Shown in pieces: positions 43,180 to 52,352 of a DNA stretch of 64,000 bases. A program made the translations under genes and the position numbers. Below the pieces are notes generated by a model. The model made no database searches and was not told the origin of the DNA. It saw nothing but the letters and a program-made list of their open reading frames with translations. The stretch comes from Geodermatophilus normandii (GTDB lineage: Bacteria; Actinomycetota; Actinomycetes; Mycobacteriales; Geodermatophilaceae). The stretch lies in contig NZ_QGTX01000001.1 in the NCBI RefSeq assembly GCF_003182485.1, positions 372,001 to 436,000 of the forward strand, given 5' to 3'. Each line of letters opens with the position of its first letter. Positions within the stretch are counted from its first letter, which is position 1.

Positions 43180-43200
43180 CCCGCTCCCGCGGCGTCGTTC

Positions 43201-43698
43201 GTGCTCCTGCGGTGCTGCGACAGCGCCGTCGACGCCGCGCTGGCCAGCGGTCACCTGTCGCGGGAGGACCTGACCGCCTGCCTCGAGCGGATGGGTCCGG
43301 TGCCCGGCTCCCGCCGCGCCGCACGCGTCACGACGTTCGCGGACGGACGCAGCGAGAGCGTCGGCGAGAGCCGCAGCCGGGTGCTCCTCCACCGGCTCGG
43401 GATCCCGGCTCCCGACCTGCAGGTGCGGCTCCTGCGGCCGAACCGGTCGGTGATCGGCCGGTGCGACTTCGGCTGGCGTGAGCACCGGACCGTCGGCGAG
43501 TTCGACGGGCGTGTGGAGTACCGGGCCGACGAGGGCCGCGACCCGGGCGACGTCGTCTTCCGAGAGGAGCTCCGCGAGGACGAGATCCGCGACGCGGGGT
43601 GGGAGGTGGCCCGCTGGACCTGGGCCGACCTCGACACCCCGTCCGTGGTCGATCGCCGCATCCGCCGGGCGCCCAGCCGGGCCGGGCGACCGCGCTGA
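43201..43698 (+). pseudogene. N-terminally truncated DUF559/AbiEi-like protein
   Basis: A 165-residue frame that matches the C-terminal half of a large actinobacterial family with a DUF559 (restriction-endonuclease-like) fold: ADGRSESVGESRSRVLLHRL, FGWREHRTVGEFDGRVEYR, EDEIRDAGWEVARWTWADLD. Members I know of are about 300 residues and start with an AbiEi-type helix-turn-helix, which is missing here. GTG 43201 has no good ribosome site. I read it as a remnant, although a short functional version is possible. It is flanked by a long inverted repeat. Confidence 0.6.
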
Positions 43699-43700
43699 CC

Positions 43701-43772
43701 GGCTCTTGCGGTGTTCCCGTCGCTCCCGCGGTCCTGCAGGGCCGCGAGAGCGGTCGGGACACCGCAAGAGCC
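43701..43772. terminator. 72-nt near-perfect inverted repeat between convergent genes
   Basis: Outer arms GGCTCTTGCGGTGT and ACACCGCAAGAGCC, inner arms CGCTC/GAGCG and CGCGG/CCGCG, and the palindrome CCTGCAGG at the tip. It lies between the truncated gene and the phoH stop and can terminate both. Its size and near-perfect symmetry also recall a repetitive extragenic element. Confidence 0.7.
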
Positions 43773-43787
43773 CGGTCGGTCAGCCGG

Positions 43788-45083
43788 TCAGAGGGGGAAG
43801 TCCTCCAGCATCTCGGTGACCAGGGCGGCGATCGGCGAGCGCTCCGAGCGGGTGAGCGTCACGTGCGCGAACAGCGGGTGGCCCTTGAGCTGCTCGACCA
43901 CCGCGGCCACGCCGTCGTGCCGGCCGACCCGCAGGTTGTCCCGCTGGGCGACGTCGTGGGTGAGCACCACCCGCGACCCGCTGCCCAGCCGCGACAGCAC
44001 GGTCAGCAGCACGCCGCGCTCCAGCGACTGCGCCTCGTCGACGATCACGAACGAGTCGTGCAGCGAGCGCCCGCGGATGTGCGTCAGCGGCAGCACCTCG
44101 ATGAGGTCGCGCGCGGCGATCTCCTCGAGGACCGCCGTGGACACCAGCGCGCCGAGGGTGTCGTAGACCGCCTGCGCCCACGGGGACATCTTGTCGCCCT
44201 CGCTGCCGGGCAGGTACCCGAGCTCCTGCCCGCCGACGGCGTACAGCGGCCGGAAGATCACGACCTTCTTGTGCGCCCGCCGCTCCATCACCGACTCCAG
44301 CCCGGCGCAGATCGCCAGCGCCGACTTGCCGGTGCCCGCCCGCCCGCCGAGCGAGACGATCCCGACCTCCGGGTCGAGCAGCAGGTCCAGCGCCACCCGC
44401 TGCTCGGCCGAGCGCCCGTGCAGCCCGAACGCCTCGCGATCGCCGCGCACCAGCCGCACCTGCTTGTCCGGCGTCACCCGCCCCAGCGCCGACCCGCGCG
44501 AGCTCAGCAGCACCAGCCCGGTGTGCGCGGGCAGCTCCGCGGCCGCCGGCACGTACACCTCGCCGGTGTCGTAGAGGGCCGAGAGCTCGGCGTCCTCCAG
44601 CGACAGCTCGGCCATGCCGGTCCAGCCTGCGTCGACGGCGTCGAGCACGCGGTACTCGTCGGTGTCCAGGCCGACCGCCGCCGCCTTGACCCGCAGCGGC
44701 ACGTCCTTGGTGATCAGGCAGACGTCGCGGCCCTCGGCGCGCAGGTTGAGCGCCACCACCATGATCCGGCTGTCGTTGCTGTCGTTGCGGAAGCCGGCCG
44801 GGAGCACCGCGGCGTCGCTGTGGTTGAGCTCGACGTGCAGCGTGCCGCCGTCCTCCCCCACCGGCACCGGCGCGTCGAGCCGCCCGTGGGTGACCCGCAG
44901 GTCGTCGAGCAGTCGCAGCGCCTGGCGGGCGAACCAGCCGAGCTCGGGGTGGTGCCGCTTGTCCTCGAGCTCCCCGATGACGACCAGCGGGAGCACCACG
45001 TCGGCGTCGCCGAAGCGCAGCAGCGCGCGGGGGTCGGAGAGCAGGACGGAGGTGTCGAGGACGTACGTGCGGCGCATGGTCAC
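43788..45083 (-). CDS. PhoH2-type protein: PIN domain fused to PhoH ATPase
   Basis: A 431-residue protein. N-terminal PIN nuclease domain ([39 protein letters not shown]) with acidic residues, followed by a PhoH ATPase with Walker [19 protein letters not shown] near residue 250, [20 protein letters not shown] as Walker B and [18 protein letters not shown]. Characterised mycobacterial PhoH2 unwinds and cuts RNA. GTG 45083 has GGGAG six bases upstream and ATG 45077 is an alternative. The upstream gap 45084-45318 holds only its promoter region and a small palindrome (GTGACAGTCAC, 45252-45262). Confidence 0.92.
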   Translation of the reverse strand: MTMRRTYVLDTSVLLSDPRALLRFGDADVVLPLVVIGELEDKRHHPELGWFARQALRLLDDLRVTHGRLDAPVPVGEDGGTLHVELNHSDAAVLPAGFRNDSNDSRIMVVALNLRAEGRDVCLITKDVPLRVKAAAVGLDTDEYRVLDAVDAGWTGMAELSLEDAELSALYDTGEVYVPAAAELPAHTGLVLLSSRGSALGRVTPDKQVRLVRGDREAFGLHGRSAEQRVALDLLLDPEVGIVSLGGRAGTGKSALAICAGLESVMERRAHKKVVIFRPLYAVGGQELGYLPGSEGDKMSPWAQAVYDTLGALVSTAVLEEIAARDLIEVLPLTHIRGRSLHDSFVIVDEAQSLERGVLLTVLSRLGSGSRVVLTHDVAQRDNLRVGRHDGVAAVVEQLKGHPLFAHVTLTRSERSPIAALVTEMLEDFPL

Positions 45084-45318
45084 GGTCGACTCCCGATGGG
45101 GCGCGTGCTGCGCCCCGGCTCGAAGGTGGCCGGGTCCCGGCGCAGGGGCCGGGGACCGGCCCCCTCGGTGGACGTGGACGTCAGCACCAACCGGGCCTCC
45201 CGTGGACGGCGGAGCGGGCCCGTCGTCCACCCCGGACGCTAGAGCCGTGAGGTGACAGTCACATGACGACGAGGCGGCGTGTCATCCCTCGGGGGGACCC
45301 ACGAGTCCCTCCCGTCGC

Positions 45319-46095
45319 TCAACTGGACTCCCGCCGGAACCGCCGGACGCCGAACCACCAGCCCAGCGCCGCCATCGCCAGGGTCAGCCCGAGCCCCCAC
45401 CACGCCGTCGCGGAGGTGTACGAACCGTCGAACAGCGACCGCACGCCGTCGACGACGTGCTTGAGCGGGTTGACGTCGCTGACCGCCTGCAGCCACCCCG
45501 GCGCCAGGCTCATCGGCAGCAGGATCCCCGACAGCAGCAGGACGGGCAGGACGACGGCGTTGAGCAGCGGCGCGAACGCGTCCTCGCTCTTCAGCGTCAG
45601 GGCCAGCGCGTACGACACCGCCGAGAAGGCCGCGCCCAGCAGCGCGACGAGGGCCAGCGCCAGCACCACCCCCAGCACCGGCGCCCGCAGCCCGAGCGGG
45701 AGCGACACCAGCACCAGCACCGTCCCCTGGACCAGCAGGACGACGACGTCGCGCAGCACCCGGCCCAGCAGCAGCGCCGTGCGACTGGCCGGGGTCACCC
45801 GCTGGCTCTCCACGACGCCGGCCCGCCACTCGGCGATCAGGCCGAAGCCGACGAACAGCGCACCGAAGATGCCCAGCTGCACGAGGATCCCGGGCACGAA
45901 CACCTGGTAGGCGTTGCCCGACCCGAGCTGGCCCGACAGCGGCTCCAGCAGCGGCCCGAACAGCAGGATGTAGAGCACCGGCTGGGTCAGGCCGATGACC
46001 ACCCACGCCGGGTTGCGCAGCGAGAGCCGCATCGCGCGCGCGAAGACCGTCCAGGTGTCGCGGCCGATGCCGTTGGTGGCGACCGGCAGGGTCAT
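45319..46095 (-). CDS. ABC-2 type transporter permease (DrrB-like)
   Basis: A 258-residue protein with six membrane segments, pairing with the ATPase upstream. Features of the DrrB family: NPAWVVIGLTQPVLYILLFG near the start, VVESQRVTPASRTALLLGRV, and SGILLPMSLAPGWLQAVSDVNPLKHVVDGVR (parts PLKHVVDGVR). ATG 46095 overlaps the ATPase stop by four bases. With PadR next door it probably exports a lipophilic compound or antibiotic; the substrate cannot be told. Confidence 0.92.
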   Translation of the reverse strand: MTLPVATNGIGRDTWTVFARAMRLSLRNPAWVVIGLTQPVLYILLFGPLLEPLSGQLGSGNAYQVFVPGILVQLGIFGALFVGFGLIAEWRAGVVESQRVTPASRTALLLGRVLRDVVVLLVQGTVLVLVSLPLGLRAPVLGVVLALALVALLGAAFSAVSYALALTLKSEDAFAPLLNAVVLPVLLLSGILLPMSLAPGWLQAVSDVNPLKHVVDGVRSLFDGSYTSATAWWGLGLTLAMAALGWWFGVRRFRRESS

Positions 46096-47105
46096 CGCAG
46101 TGCTCCTTCCGGCTGGGGGACGACGGGCGCGACGGGCGTGCCCTCCTCGCGCAGCGACCGCCCGGTCAGCCCGAGGAAGACGTCGTCGAGACTGGGCCGG
46201 CGGCTCTCGATGCCGGCGATGCCCAGGCCCGCGGCGTCGAGCTCGCGGACCAGCTGCACCAGGGCGGCGCCGCCGTGGGGGACGCGGCCGACCACCCGGT
46301 CGCCGTGCACCTGCGGGGCCTCGGCACCCGGCAGCCCGGCGACCAGCCGCGCGACCTCGCCCGCCTCGTCGGCGCGGGCGGCCGTGACGGTGAGGACGTC
46401 GCCGCCGACGCCGGACTTCAGCGCGTCCGGCGTGCCCTCGGCGACGATCGCGCCCGAGTCGATGACGAGGATCCGGTCGCACAGCGCGTCGGCCTCGTCG
46501 AGGTAGTGGGTGGTGAGGAAGACCGTCGTCCCCCGCTCCTCGCGCAGTCCGCGGACGTGCTGCCACAGGTTGGCCCGGGCCTGCGGGTCGAGGCCGGTCG
46601 TGGGCTCGTCGAGGAAGACCAGCCCCGGCTCGTGCACCAGCCCCATCGCGATGTCGAGGCGGCGCCGCTGGCCGCCGGACATCGCCTTGGGCCTGCGCTC
46701 CCACAGCCCCTCGAGGTCGAGCTCGGTGAACAGCCGGCGGCCGCGGGCGGTGGCGTCGGCGGTGCTCATGCCGTAGAGGCGGCCGTGGTCGACGACCTCC
46801 TCCCCCGCCAGCGCCTCGGGCTGGGTGGAGCCGCTCTGCGAGACGTAGCCGATGCGGCGGCGCACGCCGACCGGGTCGGCCAGCAGGTCGCAGCCGGCCA
46901 CGGTCGCGGTGCCCGCGGTGGGCACCAGCAGCGTGGTGAGCATGCGCAGGGTGGTGGTCTTGCCGGCCCCGTTGGGACCCAGGAAGCCGACGATCTCGCC
47001 GGCCGCGACGTCGAGGTCTACACCGGCGACGGCACGGACCTCCTGCTTCTTCCTCCGGAAGGTGCGGGCGAGCCCGCGGGCCTCGATCACGCGGGCAGTG
47101 TTCAA
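46092..47105 (-). CDS. ABC transporter ATP-binding protein (DrrA-like)
   Basis: A 337-residue ATPase: Walker A GPNGAGKTTT, Q-loop, signature MSGGQRRRLDIAMGL, Walker B LVFLDEPTTGLDPQ and switch HYLDEAD. The C-terminal 100 residues match the DrrA extension. TTG 47105 gives MNTARVIEARGL; GTG at codon 6 is an alternative. The start lies within TCAACTTTGA, a possible regulator site 17 bases after the padR stop. Operon order: padR, ATPase, permease. Confidence 0.93.
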   Translation of the reverse strand: MNTARVIEARGLARTFRRKKQEVRAVAGVDLDVAAGEIVGFLGPNGAGKTTTLRMLTTLLVPTAGTATVAGCDLLADPVGVRRRIGYVSQSGSTQPEALAGEEVVDHGRLYGMSTADATARGRRLFTELDLEGLWERRPKAMSGGQRRRLDIAMGLVHEPGLVFLDEPTTGLDPQARANLWQHVRGLREERGTTVFLTTHYLDEADALCDRILVIDSGAIVAEGTPDALKSGVGGDVLTVTAARADEAGEVARLVAGLPGAEAPQVHGDRVVGRVPHGGAALVQLVRELDAAGLGIAGIESRRPSLDDVFLGLTGRSLREEGTPVAPVVPQPEGALR

Positions 47106-47122
47106 CTTTGACTAGCGGGCGG

Positions 47123-47737
47123 TCAACCCGTTTCCGGCGCGTCGCCCAGCACCGCCGGCGGCCAGACGCCGTCGACCGGGAGGTCGGGGCCGGGCTCCTC
47201 GCCGGCGAACCGGTAGTGCCCGGCGTCGAGGCGCCCGCAGACCTCGCGCACCCACGCGCGCTCGCCCTCGATCCAGTGCCCGGTGACCTGGAACAGCTCG
47301 GCGGTGGTCGCCGGCGCCAGCCGGTCGGTGACCACGCTGCGCACCCGTGCCGCCGTGCCGGACGCCGCGGCCTCGAGGTGCAGCGCCCGCGCCCGGAGCG
47401 CCTCCCGCACCTCCGCCCGCGGCAGGACCGTCACGAAGCACAGCCCGGCCAGCAGCCGCGAGGGGTCACCGGGTGCGGGCTCGCGCAGCGCCAGGTCCAG
47501 CAGCCGGCGGAACTCCACCTCGCCGTCGGGGGTGAGCCGGTAGGACACCGGGTCGCCGGGCACCTCGTCGACCAGGCCGTGGCTGGCCAGCGTCCGCAGG
47601 CCCGAGTAGATCGAGCCCGGCTTGACGTGCGCCCAGTCCTCGACCTGCCAGCTCAGCAGCTCGCGGCGCAGCAGGTAGCCGTGCACCGGCTGGAACACCC
47701 GCACCGCCCCGAGCAGCAGCAGCCGCGTGGTCGACAT
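47123..47737 (-). CDS. PadR family transcriptional regulator
   Basis: A 204-residue winged-helix repressor. N-terminal PadR domain (LLLLGAVRVFQPVHGYLLRR, KPGSIYSGLRTLASHGLVDE, YRLTPDGEVEFRRLLDL) and a helical C-terminal dimerisation half (subfamily 2 size). PadR proteins often sit upstream of and repress drug exporters; here it precedes the DrrAB-like genes on the same strand, 17 bases away, so autorepression of the entire operon is likely. Confidence 0.92.
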   Translation of the reverse strand: MSTTRLLLLGAVRVFQPVHGYLLRRELLSWQVEDWAHVKPGSIYSGLRTLASHGLVDEVPGDPVSYRLTPDGEVEFRRLLDLALREPAPGDPSRLLAGLCFVTVLPRAEVREALRARALHLEAAASGTAARVRSVVTDRLAPATTAELFQVTGHWIEGERAWVREVCGRLDAGHYRFAGEEPGPDLPVDGVWPPAVLGDAPETG

Positions 47738-47779
47738 GCGCCCACTGTGCCCGGACGGGACCGCGCCGGGACAGCGACC

Positions 47780-48088
47780 TCACTCGGAGCGGCGGTCCCT
47801 GGGCACGTCGGGCAGCCAGGGCAGCTCGCGGGTGGGCGGCGTCCGCGGCGGGACGTCGTCCGGCGGTGGCCAGCCGGCCAGGTCGTCGTCCGGGGGCCAC
47901 TCGTCGCGGGAGCGCCGGCCGCCCCGTGGCCGCAGCGCCACCAGCGCCCACACCAGCGGGACCGCGAGCACCGGCCACTGCACGCGGAGGTCGCCGATCC
48001 ACACCAGGCCCGCGAGCAGCAGCGCGAACAGCCAGCCCGCCGTCCACAGGCCGAGTGCGCGGGCCTCCCGGGGATCGCGGCGGGGCAC
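47780..48088 (-). CDS. Small membrane protein, unknown function
   Basis: A 102-residue protein with a two-helix membrane part (GLWTAGWLFALLLAGLVWIG and WPVLAVPLVWALVAL) and an acidic, Pro/Trp-rich C-terminal tail (DEWPPDDDLAGWPPPDD). ATG 48088 lies three bases after the stop of the upstream gene, so it is probably co-transcribed with the DUF885-type gene. Not recognised. Confidence 0.65.
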   Translation of the reverse strand: MPRRDPREARALGLWTAGWLFALLLAGLVWIGDLRVQWPVLAVPLVWALVALRPRGGRRSRDEWPPDDDLAGWPPPDDVPPRTPPTRELPWLPDVPRDRRSE

Positions 48089-48091
48089 CGG

Positions 48092-49309
48092 TCAGGCGGC
48101 CGACAGCTCGGCGGTGACGACGGCGGGGGTCAGCGGCTCGTCGAGCAGGCGGACGAAGCGGTCGGCGACGTCCTGCCCCTCCGGCCGGGCGGCCAGCCAG
48201 CGCTGGAGCAGGTCGTAGCCCTCGACGTAGGTGGTGATGTAGGCCCGCCACAGCGGATGGGTGAGGAAGCGCAGCTGCTGCCGGGCGCGGTCGGGGCTGA
48301 CCAGCGACCAGCGCTGGATGTAGGCGGCCACCTCGTCGGCGTCGGCACCGCGGTCGTGCAGCATGACGGCGGCGTCCTGGCGCACGCGGTTGAGCGGCGC
48401 GGCGGCCGCGGCGATCCGCTCGGCGAGGTGCCCGTCGAAGCGCAGTCCCAGGTCACCGAGCACCTCGGCGCCCCAGGGACCCCACCCCCTGCCGACGGCG
48501 GCGTCGACGCCGAGGTCGGCCAGGCCCTCGGCCATGAGGCACTCGGGCGTGTTCACCAGGAACACCGTGTGCTCGAGGTGCCCGTCGCGCTCGACCAGCC
48601 CGCGCTCCTTGCGGCAGTGCTCGGTGTGGTGGCCGGGGTAGGACTCGTGCGCCACCAGGTGGGCGAGCTGGCTGAGCCGGTGCGGCAGGTCGGCGTTGAT
48701 GGCCACCCGGGAGCGGAAGTCGCCCTCGTAGTAGTTGAAGCCCGACCACGGCTTGTCGGTGACCACCTCGTAGCGGACCGTCTCGACCTCGGGCAGGCCG
48801 TAGCGGCCGCGCACCCGGTCGCGCAGGGCGCTGGACAGCGCGTGCACCGCCGCCTCCAGCCGCTGCGGCGGGCACTCCTCGCGACGGCGGTGCGCGGCGT
48901 AGCGCTCGGCCAGCGTGCCGTCGCCGGGCAGCAGCGCGTCGAGCTCGGCGTGCGCGGCGGCGTAGGAGGCGGCGTCGCCGAGGACGAGGTCGACCTGGAA
49001 GTAGCTGCGCACCTCGTCGAGGAAGCCGACCGGCTCACCGCTCATCTTCCGGGCGCTGCACTCCAGGCCGGTCAGCTGGCCGCGGAGGAAGGCCGTGCGG
49101 TCCTCGGCGAGGCCGGCGGCGTCGAGCTCGCGCAGCAGCGCGCGGGCCTGGTCGCGCAGCCCCTGCGGGGTGGGCGCCGGCTCGCTCTCCACCTCGGCGC
49201 GGATCCGCTTCTCCCCGGTGTAGGCGTCGACGAAGCCGGCCTCCAGCCGGTCGAAGCGCAGTCCCAGCCGCACGTACTCGAGGGGGACGTCGACGGCGCC
49301 GGGAGACAT
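48092..49309 (-). CDS. DUF885-type putative metallo-carboxypeptidase
   Basis: A 405-residue soluble protein. The zinc-site-like motif HESYPGHHTEH is present in the centre, followed by VNTPECLMAEGLADLGVD with the Glu expected as third ligand, as in the DUF885 family that is structurally linked to M32/M3-type peptidases. Much of the remainder is helical. ATG 49309 is the chosen start; GTG 49330 overlaps uppS by eight bases and is possible. The substrate is unknown. Next to the prenyl transferase, with which it may be co-transcribed. Confidence 0.82.
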   Translation of the reverse strand: MSPGAVDVPLEYVRLGLRFDRLEAGFVDAYTGEKRIRAEVESEPAPTPQGLRDQARALLRELDAAGLAEDRTAFLRGQLTGLECSARKMSGEPVGFLDEVRSYFQVDLVLGDAASYAAAHAELDALLPGDGTLAERYAAHRRREECPPQRLEAAVHALSSALRDRVRGRYGLPEVETVRYEVVTDKPWSGFNYYEGDFRSRVAINADLPHRLSQLAHLVAHESYPGHHTEHCRKERGLVERDGHLEHTVFLVNTPECLMAEGLADLGVDAAVGRGWGPWGAEVLGDLGLRFDGHLAERIAAAAAPLNRVRQDAAVMLHDRGADADEVAAYIQRWSLVSPDRARQQLRFLTHPLWRAYITTYVEGYDLLQRWLAARPEGQDVADRFVRLLDEPLTPAVVTAELSAA

Positions 49310-49322
49310 GCGCCCGAGTCTG

Positions 49323-50111
49323 TCACCCACCGAAACGGCGGTGCCGCGCCCCGTAGGCCCGCAGCGCGCGCAGGAAGTCCACCCGCCGGAAGTCGGGCCA
49401 GTAGACGTCGGTGAAGTAGAACTCCGAGTGCGCCGTCTGCCAGAGCAGGAAACCCGACAGCCGCTGCTCGCCGCTGGTGCGGATGACGAGGTCGGGGTCG
49501 GGCTGGCCGCGGGTGTAGAGGTGCTCGGCGATGTGCTCGACGTCGAGGGACTCGACCAGCTCGTCCAGCGACGTCCCCCGGCTGGCGTGGTCGGCCAGCA
49601 GCGAGCGGACGGCGTCGGCGATCTCCCGGCGCCCGCCGTACCCGACGGCGAGGTTGACCGTCGCGCCCGGCCGGGCGCGGGTGACCTCCTCGGCCTCCTT
49701 CAGGACGGTGACCGTCTCGGCCGGCAGCAGGCCCAGCGCGCCGACCGGGTGCAGCTGCCAGCGGCGGTCGGGGGCGGAGAGGTCCAGGGCGACGCCCTCG
49801 ATGATCCGCAGCAGCGGCGTCAGCTCCGGCTCGGGCCGCGAGAGGTTGTCGGTGGAGAGCAGGAAGAGGGTGACCACCTCGACGCCGGCCTCGTCGCACC
49901 AGCCGAGGAAGGAGGCGATCCGGTCGGCGCCGCGGCGGTGCCCGGCGTTCGGGTCGAGCAGCCCGGTGGCGCGCGCCCAGCGGCGGTTGCCGTCGATGAT
50001 CGCGCCGACGTGGCGGGGGACGTCGGCGCCGACCAGCTGCTGCGCCAGCCGGCGCTCGTAGAGCTGGGTCAGCGCGTCGCGGACCCACTGGCGCGCCCCC
50101 ACGGCGCCCAC
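49323..50111 (-). CDS. Z-type isoprenyl diphosphate synthase (UppS family, short-chain type)
   Basis: A 262-residue cis-prenyl transferase: HVGAIIDGNRRWARATG carries the catalytic Asp, TLFLLSTDNLSRPEPELTPL and LVIRTSGEQRLSGFLLWQTA, SEFYFTDVYWPDF are the other conserved blocks. The alignment is closer to the mycobacterial (2Z,6E)-farnesyl diphosphate synthase group than to decaprenyl synthases (inference from the sequence pattern STDNLSRP). It makes the short Z-prenyl primer for the wall lipid carrier. GTG 50111; divergent from the hemolysin III gene. Confidence 0.92.
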   Translation of the reverse strand: MGAVGARQWVRDALTQLYERRLAQQLVGADVPRHVGAIIDGNRRWARATGLLDPNAGHRRGADRIASFLGWCDEAGVEVVTLFLLSTDNLSRPEPELTPLLRIIEGVALDLSAPDRRWQLHPVGALGLLPAETVTVLKEAEEVTRARPGATVNLAVGYGGRREIADAVRSLLADHASRGTSLDELVESLDVEHIAEHLYTRGQPDPDLVIRTSGEQRLSGFLLWQTAHSEFYFTDVYWPDFRRVDFLRALRAYGARHRRFGG

Positions 50112-50237
50112 ACTAGGCGTCCGGGGACGCCGCCGTTCCGCAGCCTCCCGGGCGCGCGTCGGGGCTCCGCGCGGATGACGGCGAACTCACAGGTCGCTGC
50201 CGGTGCAGGCCGACCTACGCCTCCGTAACCTCGGTGC

Positions 50238-51056
50238 ATGAGCCTCTCCCCCGACGACCGCCGGCGTGTCCGGGTGCAGGCCGACGACGGGGCCGAACTC
50301 GAGGCCCCGCGCGGTCCGGCCGTGGCCACGGTCCTGGAGGAGGGGCAGCAGGTCGAGGGGACCTGGACCGCCGAGGACTTCGACGACGACGACTGGGACC
50401 ACCCCGACACCCGGCCGCGGATGCGCGGCTGGCTGCACCTGTTCGCGTTCTTCGGCGCGATCGCCGCCGGCGCGGTGCTCATCCCGCTGGGCTCGGTGCT
50501 CGGCGCCCGGGCCGGCTTCTCCGTCGCCGTCTACTGCCTCACGATCTGCGGGCTGTTCGGCATCAGCGCGCTCTACCACCGCCGGCGCTGGTCACCCCGC
50601 GGCTGGCGGATCATGAAGCGGCTCGACCACTCGATGATCTTCCTGTTCATCGCGGGCACGTACACGCCGTTCTCGCTGCTCGCCGTCGACCAGCCCCTGG
50701 GCTACTGGATCCTCGGCGGCGTCTGGGCCGGGGCCCTGGCCGGCGTCTGCCTCAAGCTGACCTGGCCCACGGCGCCGCGCTGGGTGGGCGTGCCGCTCTA
50801 CATCGGCCTGGGCTGGGTCGCCGTCTTCATCCTCACCGACATCCTGCACATCGCCGGCGTGACGTCGCTGGTGCTGCTCGCGGCGGGCGGGGTGCTCTAC
50901 ACGGTCGGCGGCGTGGCCTACGCGATCAAGAAGCCGAACCCGTGGCCGGGCGTGTTCGGCTACCACGAGGTCTTCCACGCGATGACCATCGTGGCCGCGA
51001 TCTGCCACTACATCGCCGTCTACTTCGCGATGTACAACTCGCCGTTCGTGGGCTGA
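50238..51056 (+). CDS. Hemolysin III / PAQR family membrane protein
   Basis: A 272-residue protein with seven membrane segments and the PAQR metal site: SALYHRR, RLDHSMIFLFIAGTYTPFSL, and HEVFHAMTIVAAICHY. The N-terminal 70 residues are an acidic cytoplasmic extension (DDGAELEAPRGP, DFDDDDWDHPDTRP). Role in membrane lipid homeostasis has been shown for the bacterial family; haemolysis is not implied. ATG 50238. Confidence 0.92.
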   Translation: MSLSPDDRRRVRVQADDGAELEAPRGPAVATVLEEGQQVEGTWTAEDFDDDDWDHPDTRPRMRGWLHLFAFFGAIAAGAVLIPLGSVLGARAGFSVAVYCLTICGLFGISALYHRRRWSPRGWRIMKRLDHSMIFLFIAGTYTPFSLLAVDQPLGYWILGGVWAGALAGVCLKLTWPTAPRWVGVPLYIGLGWVAVFILTDILHIAGVTSLVLLAAGGVLYTVGGVAYAIKKPNPWPGVFGYHEVFHAMTIVAAICHYIAVYFAMYNSPFVG

Positions 51057-51072
51057 CCCGCGCGGGTCCCGC

Positions 51073-52322
51073 TCAGGCGAAGAGCGGACGCTCGTCGAGG
51101 CGGCGGGAGACGCGGCCGGCGAGGCGCCAGGCCCGGGCGACGACGTCGCGGTCGGCGTCGGTGACCAGGTTGCCCATCACCCGCAGCGCCACCGTCATCA
51201 GCAGGCGGGAGCGCATGCCGACCGGTCCCGCCGCGGGCAGCAGGCGCGGCAGGGTGAGCAACCCGGCCAGCCGGCGGGCGATGGAGAACGCCTCGCCGTA
51301 GTGGCCGCGCAGGGTGGCCGGCCACGCCGCGGACCAGTCGGCCTCACCGAGCATCCCGGCCAGCGTGCGTCCGGTCTCCAGGCCGTAGTCGATGCCCTCG
51401 CCGTTGAGCGGGTTGACGCACCCGGCGGCGTCGCCGACCAGCGCCCAGTTCCGCCCGGCCACACCGGACACCGCCCCGCCCATCGGCAGCAGCGCCGACG
51501 CGGGCGCCTGCACCGGTCCCGACAGCTGCCAGTCCCCGCGGCGGGCGGTCGCGTAGGTCTCCAGCAGCGCCCTGAGCTGCACCCCGGCCGGCCGGCGCGC
51601 GGTGGCCAGCGTGCCGACGCCGATGTTCACCTGCCCGGCCGCCGCGCCGAGCGGGAACACCCACCCGTAGCCCGACAGCAGCTCCCTCTCGGCGTCGCGC
51701 AGCTCCAGGTGCGAGGAGATCCACTCGTCGTCGCTGCGCCCGGAGGCGACGTAGCCGCGGGCGGCGACGCCGTAGGCGGTGTCGCGGTGCCACTCCCGCC
51801 CGAGGACCCGCCCGAGGGGCGAGCGGACGCCGTCGGCGACGACCAGCCGCTGGCAGCGCACGGTGGACCGCTCCCCGCCGACGTCGAACACCACGCCGCG
51901 CACCCGGTCGCCGTCGCGCTCGACGTCGACCGCCCGGGCACCCTCCAGCGGCGTCGCGCCGGACCGCAGCGCGCAGGCGCGGATGCGGGCGTCGAGCTCG
52001 GTGCGCGGCACGGCGCTGCCGTGGTCGGGGAACGCCCCGCCGGGCCAGGGCAGCTCCCAGACCCGGCCGAAGCCGGCGGCGCGCAGGCCGCGGTTGCGGG
52101 CCCTGCTGCGCGCCCAGTCGCCGAGGCCGAGCCGGTCGAGCTCGGCGACCGCGCGCGGCGTCAGCCCGTCGCCGCAGGCCTTGTCGCGCGGGAAGACGGC
52201 GGCGTCGGCGAGCAGGACGTCGCCCCCCCGCGCGCCGCCCACGCGGCGGCGGCCGATCCGGCCGGCCCGGCTCCCACCACCAGGACGTCGGTGGCGGTGG
52301 GGACGGCAGCGGCGGCGGGCAC
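51073..52322 (-). pseudogene. Geranylgeranyl reductase family FAD protein, broken by a one-base frameshift
   Basis: A FAD-dependent oxidoreductase of the GGR family, reducing isoprenoid double bonds, for example in menaquinone or lipids. The N-terminal frame from GTG 52322 reads VLVVGAGPAGSAAAAWAARG, a normal FAD-binding Rossmann motif. The remainder lies in another frame: DVLLADAAVFPRDKACGDGL, LVGDAAGCVNPLNGEGIDYG, RRLDERPLFA. The break falls in a run of seven C on the plus strand (52223-52229); one added base joins the two frames. Corrected length is about 416 residues. Convergent with the hemolysin III gene (16-base gap). Confidence 0.85.
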
Positions 52323-52352
52323 GCCCCCAGTGTCCCTGGTCAGCGCCGCGCG

